From Methanoregula sp. (lineage in GTDB: Archaea; Halobacteriota; Methanomicrobia; Methanomicrobiales; Methanospirillaceae), in NCBI RefSeq assembly GCF_028712425.1, contig NZ_JAQTQD010000004.1:1-34824 (forward strand): a DNA stretch of 34,824 nucleotides, written 5' to 3'. Positions 23,158 through 31,070 of the stretch are shown here, one piece after another (position 1 is the first letter of the stretch; every line of letters starts with the position of its first letter). Under the pieces are notes generated by a model, which searched no databases, had not been told where the DNA came from, and worked only from the letters and a program-made list of their open reading frames with translations. The position numbers and the translations under genes were made by a program.

Positions 23158-23882
23158 ATGACCTCACACAAACAATACCTTCTTCTTTTTTTCGCAATCA
23201 TCGTTGTCAGTATAATACTCGCTGTGGGACTATTCGAAGGTCTCAAGACCGATCCGACACCCCCCATGATTCGAACGGGGTGGTACCTCCCTCACAATAC
23301 TATTGTATGGGCCATTGCGGAACCCGGAATGAACCAGGCCCAATCGGAGCGTTTCGTCCTTTCCGGCGAATATGATGGACCAGCACAACAGTTTCCCCCC
23401 TCTCACCATATGCCCGGTACGAGAACTATACCCGGGAAAAAACCGGTGACCGATATATGATTGCGGTCTGGTATTTCACGAAAGAGAGTGCCTTTCTGTC
23501 ATCGAAAAAAAAGCTTAATGAGTATCTCACTACTTCAGGAACGGTTACACGTGTCTCTCTGAATTATTCCGGATTTGTTTCAACAGATCAATACAACCTT
23601 ACTCCCATCGGCCCCTCAGCCATACCGTTGTTACCAGAACACCTTGTAACAACCGGGTATGAGAGCAGCAATACTTCGGGCTTGTTTTATACGATAGAAA
23701 TCCCCGGGACCAGGGAACAAAACGGCGGGGTGCAAACCAGCGCAGGCAACGAGTACTATATTGTATATTACGGGATTGAAGAACCGTTTGGGCTATCATC
23801 CCGGTTGGATCTTATCAGAGACCTCATCGGGCATACTTTTACCTTCGATGGGACACATTCTGCAGGTCCGCTCCTGATGTGA
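23158..23882 (+). pseudogene. Membrane-anchored protein split by a frameshift, copy 1
   Basis: Two frames that overlap by ATGA: 23158-23460 (membrane helix LLLFFAIIVVSIILAVGLF, then PMIRTGWYLPHNTIVWAI and GEYDGPAQQFPP) and 23457-23882 (MIAVWYFTKESAFLSSKKKL to the end). In the second frame the sequence upstream of its ATG reads LSPYARYENYTREKTGDRY, which continues QQFPP naturally if one more C were present in the run CCCCCC near 23395-23400. So the ancestral product was most likely a single ~240-residue protein. Possibilities: frameshift mutation, -1 slippage on Pro-Pro codons, or two coupled genes. The same sequence at 27481 has the same C6. No family is recognised. Confidence 0.75.
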
Positions 23883-24011
23883 TAATGACGGGTAAAGTGT
23901 CAGACGGGGGTTAAGGTGAGGTTGAACTTGCAGGGGAGTTACTGTATCTCTCATGAGATCTTGGTACTGTTGAGGAAATATCTCTGCCATCGCTACCATT
24001 CGCAGGAACGT

Positions 24012-24034
24012 GTTAAGTTTTGACCGACAAATCG
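24012..24034 (+). promoter_or_regulatory. Operator 8 (before 24234)
   Basis: GTTAAGTTTTGACCGACAAA then TCG and TATTTATAA. Consensus; start codon 200 nt downstream. Confidence 0.9.
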
Positions 24035-24064
24035 TATTTATAATAAACTATAATTTGAACCCGT

Positions 24065-24233
24065 GGACAGCCGGAGATTGTCCCAGAACCAGAGAACGGG
24101 CCCGCCCCGGATCGAAATGCGGCTGGACCCGGATCCTGCCCGAATGCACGTGAAGATAGTCTTCTGATTCACTGAAGGTTTCTTTGTGCAAGCGAGCGGA
24201 GCCAATGGAAAAAATCTAAGGACGTGATAAAAA
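24065..24233 (+). promoter_or_regulatory. Structured 5' leader 4
   Basis: Hairpin GGACAGCC-GGA-GATTGTCC, then CGGGC..GCCCG pairing across GGATCGAAATGCGGCTGGAC, GAAGATAGTCTTCTGATT, CTGAAG and GCAAGCGAGCGGAGCC. Compared with leader 1, the first stem has paired changes (G-C to A-T, A-T to G-T). GTGAT before A5-ATG serves as Shine-Dalgarno. Confidence 0.72.
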
Positions 24234-25271
24234 ATGCTACTTGGAAAATTCAACATCCTGCTGCTGGCGCTGCTGGTAGCGGCGATGGCGATGGTGCCGT
24301 TTGTAAGTGCCACAAATGGAGACGACGTATATTACAAAAATATTCTCATCTCATCTTTCGGAAATTTGTCTGGTGATATGCAAAAGAATATCGCTGTAAC
24401 AAATTCGGTTCCGGATACGTGGGTCGATCAGCTCCAAAAAGTAACTGCTGATGCTGATAAGGATCTTGATAAATATTATTATCCAAATGGGCCGGTAATC
24501 GGCCATGGATATGATATGTACGGGACAATGGATGTCCAGATCAATAAAGACATGAAAGTGGATCCCACCTTGATAAAAGAAATTTATGAAGTAATTAAGA
24601 AAGATGGGGAGAGAAATGGGGTTAAAGACATTCCTTGTAAATTTCTGTCTATCGGTCTGATGAAAGTTGAGTCAAGGTTCGACAAGATCAGGCCTGTCGT
24701 TGGAGGAATTGAATTATCCTCTACTAATGGATGGGGCACAACGGGTTTCCGTGGAAGGAATAGTGCGGGAACTCTTGGTATTGTTACTGCCGGACATATT
24801 GGAACGCTGAATGCAGCTGCTTACCAGCCGGACTCAAGTGTCAGTGGTTCCTATGTCGGTACGATATCGACTCTTGGAACTACGCTCTCCGATTCAGCAT
24901 TTATTCCATACAGCAATACTGCCGGCACTTTTTACCAATCGGATGGAATATATGTCACTTATCTCGGCTATGGAGATCCGATTACCGGTCAGACAGTGTA
25001 TAAAAATGGCGCTGCAACAGGTCTGACATCTGGATCGGTCCTGTTCTTCAATTCCGCATATAACCCGTATCTCGGTAAAAGACTTCCGAACCAGGCATTT
25101 GCCTCGTATTCTTCAGCCTCAGGGGACAGCGGAGCTCCAATTTATTATAAACCGAGTACGTTTGTGAACATACTCACGGGAATCCATATGGGAAGTGTCG
25201 ATCCGGGTTACGGTGTGTTCAGCACGATACCCGCAGTTGACAGTGACCTTGGAATCACCCCCTCCCTTTAA
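24234..25271 (+). CDS. Secreted trypsin-like serine protease, cassette 4
   Basis: Exported S1-type (chymotrypsin-fold, streptogrisin-like) protease, 345 residues. Signal peptide MLLGKFNILLLALLVAAMAM then VPFVSA. The residues 27-160 form a propeptide or N-terminal domain (KYYYPNGPVIGHGYDMYG and DIPCKFLSIGLMKVESRF). The catalytic domain begins about 168 with the triad His188 (VTAGHIG), Asp220 (TLSDSAFIP) and Ser299 (SASGDSGAPIYY). It acts outside the cell on proteins. Under operator 8 with leader 4. The gene at 25463 is a truncated copy of its propeptide half. Confidence 0.9.
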   Translation: MLLGKFNILLLALLVAAMAMVPFVSATNGDDVYYKNILISSFGNLSGDMQKNIAVTNSVPDTWVDQLQKVTADADKDLDKYYYPNGPVIGHGYDMYGTMDVQINKDMKVDPTLIKEIYEVIKKDGERNGVKDIPCKFLSIGLMKVESRFDKIRPVVGGIELSSTNGWGTTGFRGRNSAGTLGIVTAGHIGTLNAAAYQPDSSVSGSYVGTISTLGTTLSDSAFIPYSNTAGTFYQSDGIYVTYLGYGDPITGQTVYKNGAATGLTSGSVLFFNSAYNPYLGKRLPNQAFASYSSASGDSGAPIYYKPSTFVNILTGIHMGSVDPGYGVFSTIPAVDSDLGITPSL

Positions 25272-25462
25272 TTTTTCAAGGTTTTCTGATTTCCTGAAGC
25301 GTCTCAATACCCAGGACAATCTCTCACACCGTAAATAGTCTGAATATTTCCCTGATATACCAATTTGTTCACGGAATTAACAATTTAACGGGGTTCATTT
25401 TTCAAAGATTTGGCAATCCTATCCTTTAAGTAAGTCCATTTTTAATTATTTGATGATAATGC

Positions 25463-26032
25463 ATGGATAAAAAATTCCTTATATTTAGTGCAACCATCTG
25501 CATTGCTCTATTCATCTTACTGATCTTCATGGTGTCTCCTATACAACCGGAAATAAACGTCAAAAATCCTGCTGTTTATCCAGAGAATATTGTTATTTTT
25601 TCCATGGGGAAAGCACCCCTGACTTCAGAAAATATGACTATGGAAAATTATGACGAGTGGTTTTTGAAATTGCGTCAGGTGACCGTTGATTCCGATAAAG
25701 ATCTTGATACGTATTATTATCCAAATGGACCCGTTATCGGTCATGGTTATGACATGTATGGGACAATGGTTGTCCAGATCAATAAAGACATGAAAGTGGA
25801 TCCCATCTTGATAAAAGAAATTTATGAAGTAATTAAGAAAGATGGGGAGAGAAATGGGATTAAAGACATTCCTTGTAAATTTCTGTCTATCGGTCTGATG
25901 AAAGTTGAGTCAAGGTTCGACAAGATCAGGCCTGTCGTTGGAGGAATTGAATTATCCTCTACTAATGGATGGGGTACAACGGATTTCCGTGGAAGGAATA
26001 GTGCAAACATTTTCATGCGTCGCGAAGCATAA
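25463..26032 (+). CDS. Truncated protease paralogue without catalytic domain
   Basis: A 189-residue membrane-anchored protein (N-terminal helix FLIFSATICIALFILLIFMV, no lipobox). Residues about 75-180 are nearly identical to residues 75-178 of the serine protease at 24234 (KDLDTYYYPNGPVIGHGYDMYG to GWGTTDFRGRNSA), at DNA level too. Identity stops abruptly after AATAGTGC at 26006, exactly where the catalytic domain would begin, and the frame ends eight residues later. The N-terminus differs from the protease. It may be a pseudogene fragment, or a free propeptide that could inhibit or chaperone the protease, as protease propeptides often do (inference). Confidence 0.75.
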   Translation: MDKKFLIFSATICIALFILLIFMVSPIQPEINVKNPAVYPENIVIFSMGKAPLTSENMTMENYDEWFLKLRQVTVDSDKDLDTYYYPNGPVIGHGYDMYGTMVVQINKDMKVDPILIKEIYEVIKKDGERNGIKDIPCKFLSIGLMKVESRFDKIRPVVGGIELSSTNGWGTTDFRGRNSANIFMRREA

Positions 26033-26051
26033 ATTTCTGTGGATTGATGGC

Positions 26052-27365
26052 ATGAGATTGGACCCACGGTCAGCCATGAGGATATTGTTCCTGATGGGAC
26101 TCATTTTTCTCACGATTCCAGCCTGTTGCGAGGCGGTCGATCCTCTCTGGACCATGGACTTTCCTGATGCCGGACTGCATCCGGGAATCGTGGGACGAAT
26201 CGCAATATCTCCGGATAACCGGTTTCTGGTATCCAGCAATCCCGATAAGACTGAACTTTTTGTCGTTTCAACAAACGGGTCCCTGATGTGGTCATACGTT
26301 CCCGAAAGGAGTGCGGGAGGGTGGTCACCATGGATATCCGGGATCACGATATCCCCGGATAGTTCGCGTATCGGAATTTCCGTGATGGTCCCCGGGTGTT
26401 GCCGGGGAGTTGTGACGAACACTACATCGAACCGGGTGATCCTGTTCGACCAGCAGGGAAACCTGCTCTGGAATTATTCGACCAATGAACCCCCGGGCAC
26501 TATTGCGATATCCGGTAACGGTGAGGATACTTTCGTTGGTTATCATACCCGGTCACTGATATGCCTTGATCGTTCCGGGGCACTCCGCTGGAAATACAAG
26601 TCAGATTCCCCCATTACTGATATTGCGGTATCTCCTGACGGAAATTATCTGCTGGCAACCGGGGGAAATGTGGATGGGCAGTATACAAATGATGCGAATT
26701 ATCTCGCAAAAGATGGCCGGTTGATCTGGAAGCGTCAGGTGCGGGGTATCAATAATCCCGGCATCTCTCCGGACGGACAGGACCTGATTGTATCCGGCTA
26801 TCCCGCCCAAAATACGTTCTCTTTCAGTACCGATGGCAGGGTCCGGTGGGAGCATTCGTTATTTTCCGATATCGGGAGGGTATTGTCGCTCACCACCAAT
26901 GGGAGGTATGTCCTGGCCGGTAGTGAGGATAAGATCCAGCTGCTTGACCATCATGGTGAACAACTCTGGAACTATTCGGTGTCCGCCCCTGTCTACAGTG
27001 TTTCCCTCTCGGAGAACGGGGAGACGATCACTGCAGGGACCGCGACCGGAATCGTTGTTTTCGATGGAAGCGGAAATCTCCTGAAAGAGTACCGGCTCAA
27101 TCAGACCGTTTGCCCGGTCATGGTATCCCGTGATGGAACCTCTGTTGCCGCACTCTCCGATCGGTTGTTATTTTTCCCGGTTCGGGAAGACATGGCTGAT
27201 CGGATTTTATTTGAAAACAATGTATCGGCCCGCAACAACACAGCAGCTTTATCACTCAGGCCCACAACCCCCACCCTGCCCGGTTTTACCGGCGTTTTCT
27301 GTATTACTGTCCTGATGGGGATTGTCACATTCATGGTCTCTGGAAAACGGAAGGGCAGGACATGA
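26052..27365 (+). CDS. Secreted/anchored beta-propeller protein 2
   Basis: A 437-residue paralogue of the protein at 19160: signal peptide (MRILFLMGLIFLTIPACCEA after a short N-terminal extension), PQQ/WD40-like blades (VFVSTNGSLMWSY-like ELFVVSTNGSLMWSYV, ILFDQQGNLLWNYS, ICLDRSGALRWKYKS, LLDHHGEQLWNYS, VVFDGSGNLLKEY) with aspartate turns (SPDNRFLVSS, SPDGNYLLATG, SENGETITAG), and a C-terminal membrane helix (GVFCITVLMGIVTFMV). A scaffold or binding role outside the cell is likely. Start could also be ATG 26076. It follows the truncated protease gene by 19 nt, echoing the protease-propeller order at 17933-20527. Confidence 0.83.
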   Translation: MRLDPRSAMRILFLMGLIFLTIPACCEAVDPLWTMDFPDAGLHPGIVGRIAISPDNRFLVSSNPDKTELFVVSTNGSLMWSYVPERSAGGWSPWISGITISPDSSRIGISVMVPGCCRGVVTNTTSNRVILFDQQGNLLWNYSTNEPPGTIAISGNGEDTFVGYHTRSLICLDRSGALRWKYKSDSPITDIAVSPDGNYLLATGGNVDGQYTNDANYLAKDGRLIWKRQVRGINNPGISPDGQDLIVSGYPAQNTFSFSTDGRVRWEHSLFSDIGRVLSLTTNGRYVLAGSEDKIQLLDHHGEQLWNYSVSAPVYSVSLSENGETITAGTATGIVVFDGSGNLLKEYRLNQTVCPVMVSRDGTSVAALSDRLLFFPVREDMADRILFENNVSARNNTAALSLRPTTPTLPGFTGVFCITVLMGIVTFMVSGKRKGRT

Positions 27366-27484
27366 TGAAACAGAAGAAATTGTGTCTCATGTTCGGTTTT
27401 GTTTTGCTGATTCTGCTCTGGATTCGCTGGGAGCGGTTGCGGAGTATTCCCGGCCCACATAATTCTCTCGGAGGGAAACGATGA
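27362..27484 (+). CDS. Small single-helix peptide, 40 residues
   Basis: ATG at 27362 overlaps the propeller stop as ATGA, and its own stop overlaps the next start at 27481 as ATGA, so translation would be coupled on both sides. It encodes MMKQKKLCLMFGFVLLILLW then a basic tail. One membrane helix with a positive N-terminus. It may be a real coupling peptide or the remnant of a gene joined by the 1-kb duplication, whose left border (27457) lies within it. Confidence 0.4.
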   Translation: MMKQKKLCLMFGFVLLILLWIRWERLRSIPGPHNSLGGKR

Positions 27485-28205
27485 CCTCACACAAACAGAA
27501 CTTTCTTCTTTTTTTCGCAATCATCGTTGTCAGTATAATAATCGCTGTGGGACTATTCGAAGGTCTCAAGACCGATCCGACACCCCCCATGATTCGAACG
27601 GGGTGGTACCTCCCTCACAATACTATTGTATGGGCCATTGCGGAACCCGGAATGAACCAGGCCCAATCGGAGCGTTTCGTCCTTTCCGGCGAATATGATG
27701 GACCAGCACAACAGTTTCCCCCCTCTCACCATATGCCCGGTACGAGAACTATACCCGGGAAAAAACCGGTGACCGATATATGATTGCGGTCTGGTATTTC
27801 ACGAAAGAGAGTGCCTTTCTGTCATCGAAAAAAAAGCTTAATGAGTATCTCACTACTTCAGGAACGGTTACACGTGTCTCTCTGAATTATTCCGGATTTG
27901 TTTCAACAGATCAATACAACCTTACTCCCATCGGCCCCTCAGCCATACCGTTGTTACCAGAACACCTTGTAACAACCGGGTATGAGAGCAGCAATACTTC
28001 GGGCTTGTTTTATACGATAGAAATCCCCGGGACCAGGGAACAAAACGGCGGGGTGCAAACCAGCGCAGGCAACGAGTACTATATTGTATATTACGGGATT
28101 GAAGAACCGTTTGGGCTATCATCCCGGTTGGATCTTATCAGAGACCTCATCGGGCATACTTTTACCTTCGATGGGACACATTCTGCAGGTCCGCTCCTGA
28201 TGTGA
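27481..28205 (+). pseudogene. Membrane-anchored protein split by a frameshift, copy 2
   Basis: Same pair of frames as at 23158: 27481-27783 and 27780-28205, again joined by ATGA and again with CCCCCC (27718-27723) where seven C would fuse them. The start has a strong GGAGG Shine-Dalgarno 6 nt upstream, better than copy 1. The 141-residue second part is identical to that of copy 1 at the protein level. Confidence 0.75.
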
Positions 28206-28334
28206 TAATGACGGGTAAAGTGTCAGACGGGGGTTAAGGTGAGGTTGAACTTGCAGGGGAGTTACTGTATCTCTCATGAGATCTTGGTACTGTTGAGGAA
28301 ATATCTCTGCCATCGCTACCATTCGCAGGAACGT

Positions 28335-28357
28335 GTTAAGTTTTGACCGACAAATCG
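28335..28357 (+). promoter_or_regulatory. Operator 9 (before 28558)
   Basis: GTTAAGTTTTGACCGACAAA then TCG and TATTTATAA. Consensus; inside the 1-kb repeat; start codon 201 nt downstream. Confidence 0.9.
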
Positions 28358-28387
28358 TATTTATAATAAACTATAATTTGAACCCGT

Positions 28388-28557
28388 GGACAGCCGGAGG
28401 TTGTCCCAGAACCAGAGAACGGGCCCGCCCCGGATCGAAATGCGGCTGGACCTGAACTCTGCTTTATGGTACGTGAAGATGGTCTTCTGATTTTCTGAAG
28501 ATTTTCTCATGCCGGCGAGCGGAGGCTCTGGAAAAAATCTAAGGACGTGATCAAAAA
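28388..28557 (+). promoter_or_regulatory. Structured 5' leader 5
   Basis: Hairpin GGACAGCC-GGA-GGTTGTCC, then GAAGATGGTCTTCTGATT, CTGAAGAT and GCCGGCGAGCGGAGGC. The first half is shared with leader 4, the second half is diverged from it but closer to leaders 1 and 3 in the CTGAAGATTTTC and GCCGG parts. Confidence 0.72.
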
Positions 28558-29751
28558 ATGCAACTTGGAAAATTAAACATCCTGCTGCTGGCGCTGCTGG
28601 TGGCGGCGATGGTGATGATACCGTGCGTGAGTGCGGTGGAAGAACAACAAGAGCAGGAGAAAATGATTCAGGCAGATCCAAAAACGGATTTGGCTGGATA
28701 TGTCCCGGTAGATATCCTCAGCATCGATCCATCGGTAAAAGCAGCTACTCCCTATTATTATCTTCTCGTTCTGAGTGATGAGGGGAAAAAGCATTTACTG
28801 GACAGTATTGATGCCGCTGAAATAATTGGCGATTCAGGAATCACGGCAACACCGGATGAGAAAGTCTCCTTCAAAAAGAGTCTTAAAACCCTCTGGATGA
28901 ACTATCCTGTTGTTTCCAAAACAGTCAAGGGTTCTTTGGGATATCCCTCGTATGGAGGAACTGTGACAACCCTGACATTCTCCCCGTCTCTGAAAAAAGA
29001 AGTTCACCTGTCGGATGCTGAAAACAGCCTTCTTGCAAAAGTCCAATCCCGAAAACAAGTATCATCCGACAAGATCGCTTCCGGGGGAGTCTCTCCCAAA
29101 TGGGCAGGATCACCAACACATGAACGGATCAGTTACTGGGCAGCATCCAAGGAATCGTTCCCCCAGCCATCAACTGTTTCTGCAAATGCGCCCGTTCCAG
29201 ATACCTGGCCGGCAGTCTTACCCGAACCATTCTGTACATTATACCGGTCACTCAACCATTATTACAGCCCAAACACCGGAACTGGAAACGCTCCTTCTCA
29301 AACAGCTACGTATATCAGCGCCGCAAATTCGCAATATAAAGCAGGATCGTCATATTACACTCAGGCCGCAACCAGCCTGGGCTATGCATCACATTTCCTT
29401 GAGGATGTCGGGAATCCCATGCACACCGGAAAAGAAACTGAACAGTACAGCAATCCATGGGTCCATTTTAACTATGAAGCATATGTAGGCGACCGCTGGT
29501 ATTCCAGTAATTTTGACACTGTAGTCTCCAACAACAATAACTACTATTGGTATACTGACTGGGCTGCGGGCAACCGGGCACTGGCTGGATACTCGAACGG
29601 GTATCTGGATACCATTTACACGAAGGTATACAATAAAGGCCAGAATTGGAACCTGAGCCAAGACACCAGTATCGATGCCATTACTCAGAACCTGGTACTG
29701 GCAACGGCAAAATATACCAATGGCCTGGCGTTGTATGCACGGATTGGCTAA
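28558..29751 (+). CDS. Secreted zinc-dependent phospholipase C/P1 nuclease-like protein, cassette 5
   Basis: Exported enzyme of 397 residues. Signal peptide MQLGKLNILLLALLVAAMVM then IPCVSA. Residues about 30-175 are an N-terminal pro-region. The catalytic part (about 180-397) has the metal-binding pattern of zinc phospholipase C and S1/P1 nucleases: THERISYW (His188), SLNHYYSP (His234), YASHFLEDVGNPMHTG (His279, Asp283, His289) and WVHFNYE (His303). It probably cleaves phospholipids or other phosphodiesters outside the cell. Archaeal membranes carry ether lipids, so the target could be foreign membranes (speculative). Under operator 9 with leader 5. Confidence 0.85.
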   Translation: MQLGKLNILLLALLVAAMVMIPCVSAVEEQQEQEKMIQADPKTDLAGYVPVDILSIDPSVKAATPYYYLLVLSDEGKKHLLDSIDAAEIIGDSGITATPDEKVSFKKSLKTLWMNYPVVSKTVKGSLGYPSYGGTVTTLTFSPSLKKEVHLSDAENSLLAKVQSRKQVSSDKIASGGVSPKWAGSPTHERISYWAASKESFPQPSTVSANAPVPDTWPAVLPEPFCTLYRSLNHYYSPNTGTGNAPSQTATYISAANSQYKAGSSYYTQAATSLGYASHFLEDVGNPMHTGKETEQYSNPWVHFNYEAYVGDRWYSSNFDTVVSNNNNYYWYTDWAAGNRALAGYSNGYLDTIYTKVYNKGQNWNLSQDTSIDAITQNLVLATAKYTNGLALYARIG

Positions 29752-29804
29752 AAAATACTATTACAAATTATTTTTTTATGATGCATGATAATAGTGAAAT
29801 GGAT

Positions 29805-30980
29805 ATGAAAAGCAGTCCGTTTTTTGTTCTGGCGGTTTTCAGTTCTGTCATTTTTCTGGTGTGTTTTTCCGGTTGCATCGGGGGTTCCTTTGCCAAAACA
29901 GAAACCGTCATTGCGAAACTGGACCCTGCCGGAAATCCCCAGTGGACTACCGTTTTTGAAAATTCCGGTTATGCCAGTGCACGATCGCTTGCCCCAAGCA
30001 CGGTCAAAGGGATCCAGACCCCCGATGGATATTTCCTTGCCGGTTTTTTCACAAACACAACCGGGCAGGGCTTTCTCCGGGTCCTGTTGACCGATACCTC
30101 CGGGCATCTCATCCGTGAAACGCTCGTGCCAGGCATTCAGGACCATATACTCATGATAACTCCCCGGCATGATGGCGGGTATCTTATTGTCAGCGAGCCC
30201 GGTTTTCTGTTTATGTTCAGCCGGCAGGGAGAATTTGAGAATGTGGTAAAATTTTCCGATTACCTTTACCAACAGTCCGGCAACGATCCTGATGTTGTTA
30301 AAGTCCCACTGGTCACGCTTCTCACAATCAGCTTCTCTGATACGGGCGATCTTACGGCTCTCGTACAGGATCATGCCGACATCTATCATCCTTTCAGGAC
30401 CATCCGGTTATTTTCCAACGGCACGATCCGGAACGTTCCACTACTTGATCCGGCCGGCATAGATTGGAAAGTGAATATCCGGCCCGTCAAGGATGGTGGT
30501 AATATCATCATAAAACCTGTTTACCGGAATGAACCAGGCGGTGGAAAACAGATCCTGCTCGAAAGGACAAATGACGGGGGAATGGTACTATGGAACGCAA
30601 CACTTGGGACCTGTGCATACACGTTCTGTAATAATGATCTCATCGATATCTCTGAAGAGGAACCACAGAAGTTTACCGTTATCTATCAGTCGCATGAGCA
30701 GAGCAATGCAACCTCGTCAACTCCGGTAACGACAATTCGTGTTTTGGTGGACGACAATGGTCATGTTGTGGATCAGGATACACTCCATACTGTGACGGAC
30801 ATGCCGTTGTGGGTCTTCCGGACCGGCAGTATCTCTGACTTCCGGGATATGCTCAGTCAGCGTGACTATGACGTGCTCACCTCAGCAGAGGAATCCGGGA
30901 GATACGGGATCCATTCCGTATCCGTTCTCGGGACGGATGATGGGGGATATGCTCTCATTGGAACACGGTATGCGGAGTAA
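29805..30980 (+). CDS. Lipoprotein with beta-propeller-like repeats
   Basis: A 391-residue protein with lipobox FSGC (MKSSPFFVLAVFSSVIFLVC then FSGCIGG). The mature part repeats short units of the type VIAKLDPAGNPQWTTVF, GIQTPDGYFLAGFF, ITPRHDGGYLIVSEP and GTDDGGYALIGTRY, like the delta-60/propeller-type repeats frequent in secreted archaeal proteins. No catalytic motif is seen. ATGs at 29778, 29781 and 29799 are also in frame; 29805 is chosen because GTGA lies 7 nt before it and the signal peptide begins there. It follows the phospholipase-like gene in the same direction by about 50 nt. Confidence 0.8.
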   Translation: MKSSPFFVLAVFSSVIFLVCFSGCIGGSFAKTETVIAKLDPAGNPQWTTVFENSGYASARSLAPSTVKGIQTPDGYFLAGFFTNTTGQGFLRVLLTDTSGHLIRETLVPGIQDHILMITPRHDGGYLIVSEPGFLFMFSRQGEFENVVKFSDYLYQQSGNDPDVVKVPLVTLLTISFSDTGDLTALVQDHADIYHPFRTIRLFSNGTIRNVPLLDPAGIDWKVNIRPVKDGGNIIIKPVYRNEPGGGKQILLERTNDGGMVLWNATLGTCAYTFCNNDLIDISEEEPQKFTVIYQSHEQSNATSSTPVTTIRVLVDDNGHVVDQDTLHTVTDMPLWVFRTGSISDFRDMLSQRDYDVLTSAEESGRYGIHSVSVLGTDDGGYALIGTRYAE

Positions 30981-31070
30981 AATGCCGGCAGAAAAAACGC
31001 GCCGGAAGAACATTTCATCAGTCTTTATTATTTATCGCTCTCGGGTGTCACTAGTCAGGAGTAAGACGAT

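Larger units (their letters stand above)
23134..24130. repeat. ~1-kb near-identical repeat, copy 1
   Basis: From ACATAATTCTCT to the middle of leader 4. It matches 27457-28453 at a constant offset of 4323 nt, without indels and with only a handful of substitutions, most of them in the first 80 nt. It covers a frameshifted gene, operator 8 and the first half of the leader. Very recent duplication or gene conversion. Confidence 0.92.
27457..28453. repeat. ~1-kb near-identical repeat, copy 2
   Basis: Matches 23134-24130 at offset 4323. The few differences include CAGAACTTT for CAATACCTT, ATAATAATC for ATAATACTC and GGAGGTTGT for GGAGATTGT. Beyond 28453 the leaders are still related but only at scattered positions. 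Confidence 0.92.
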
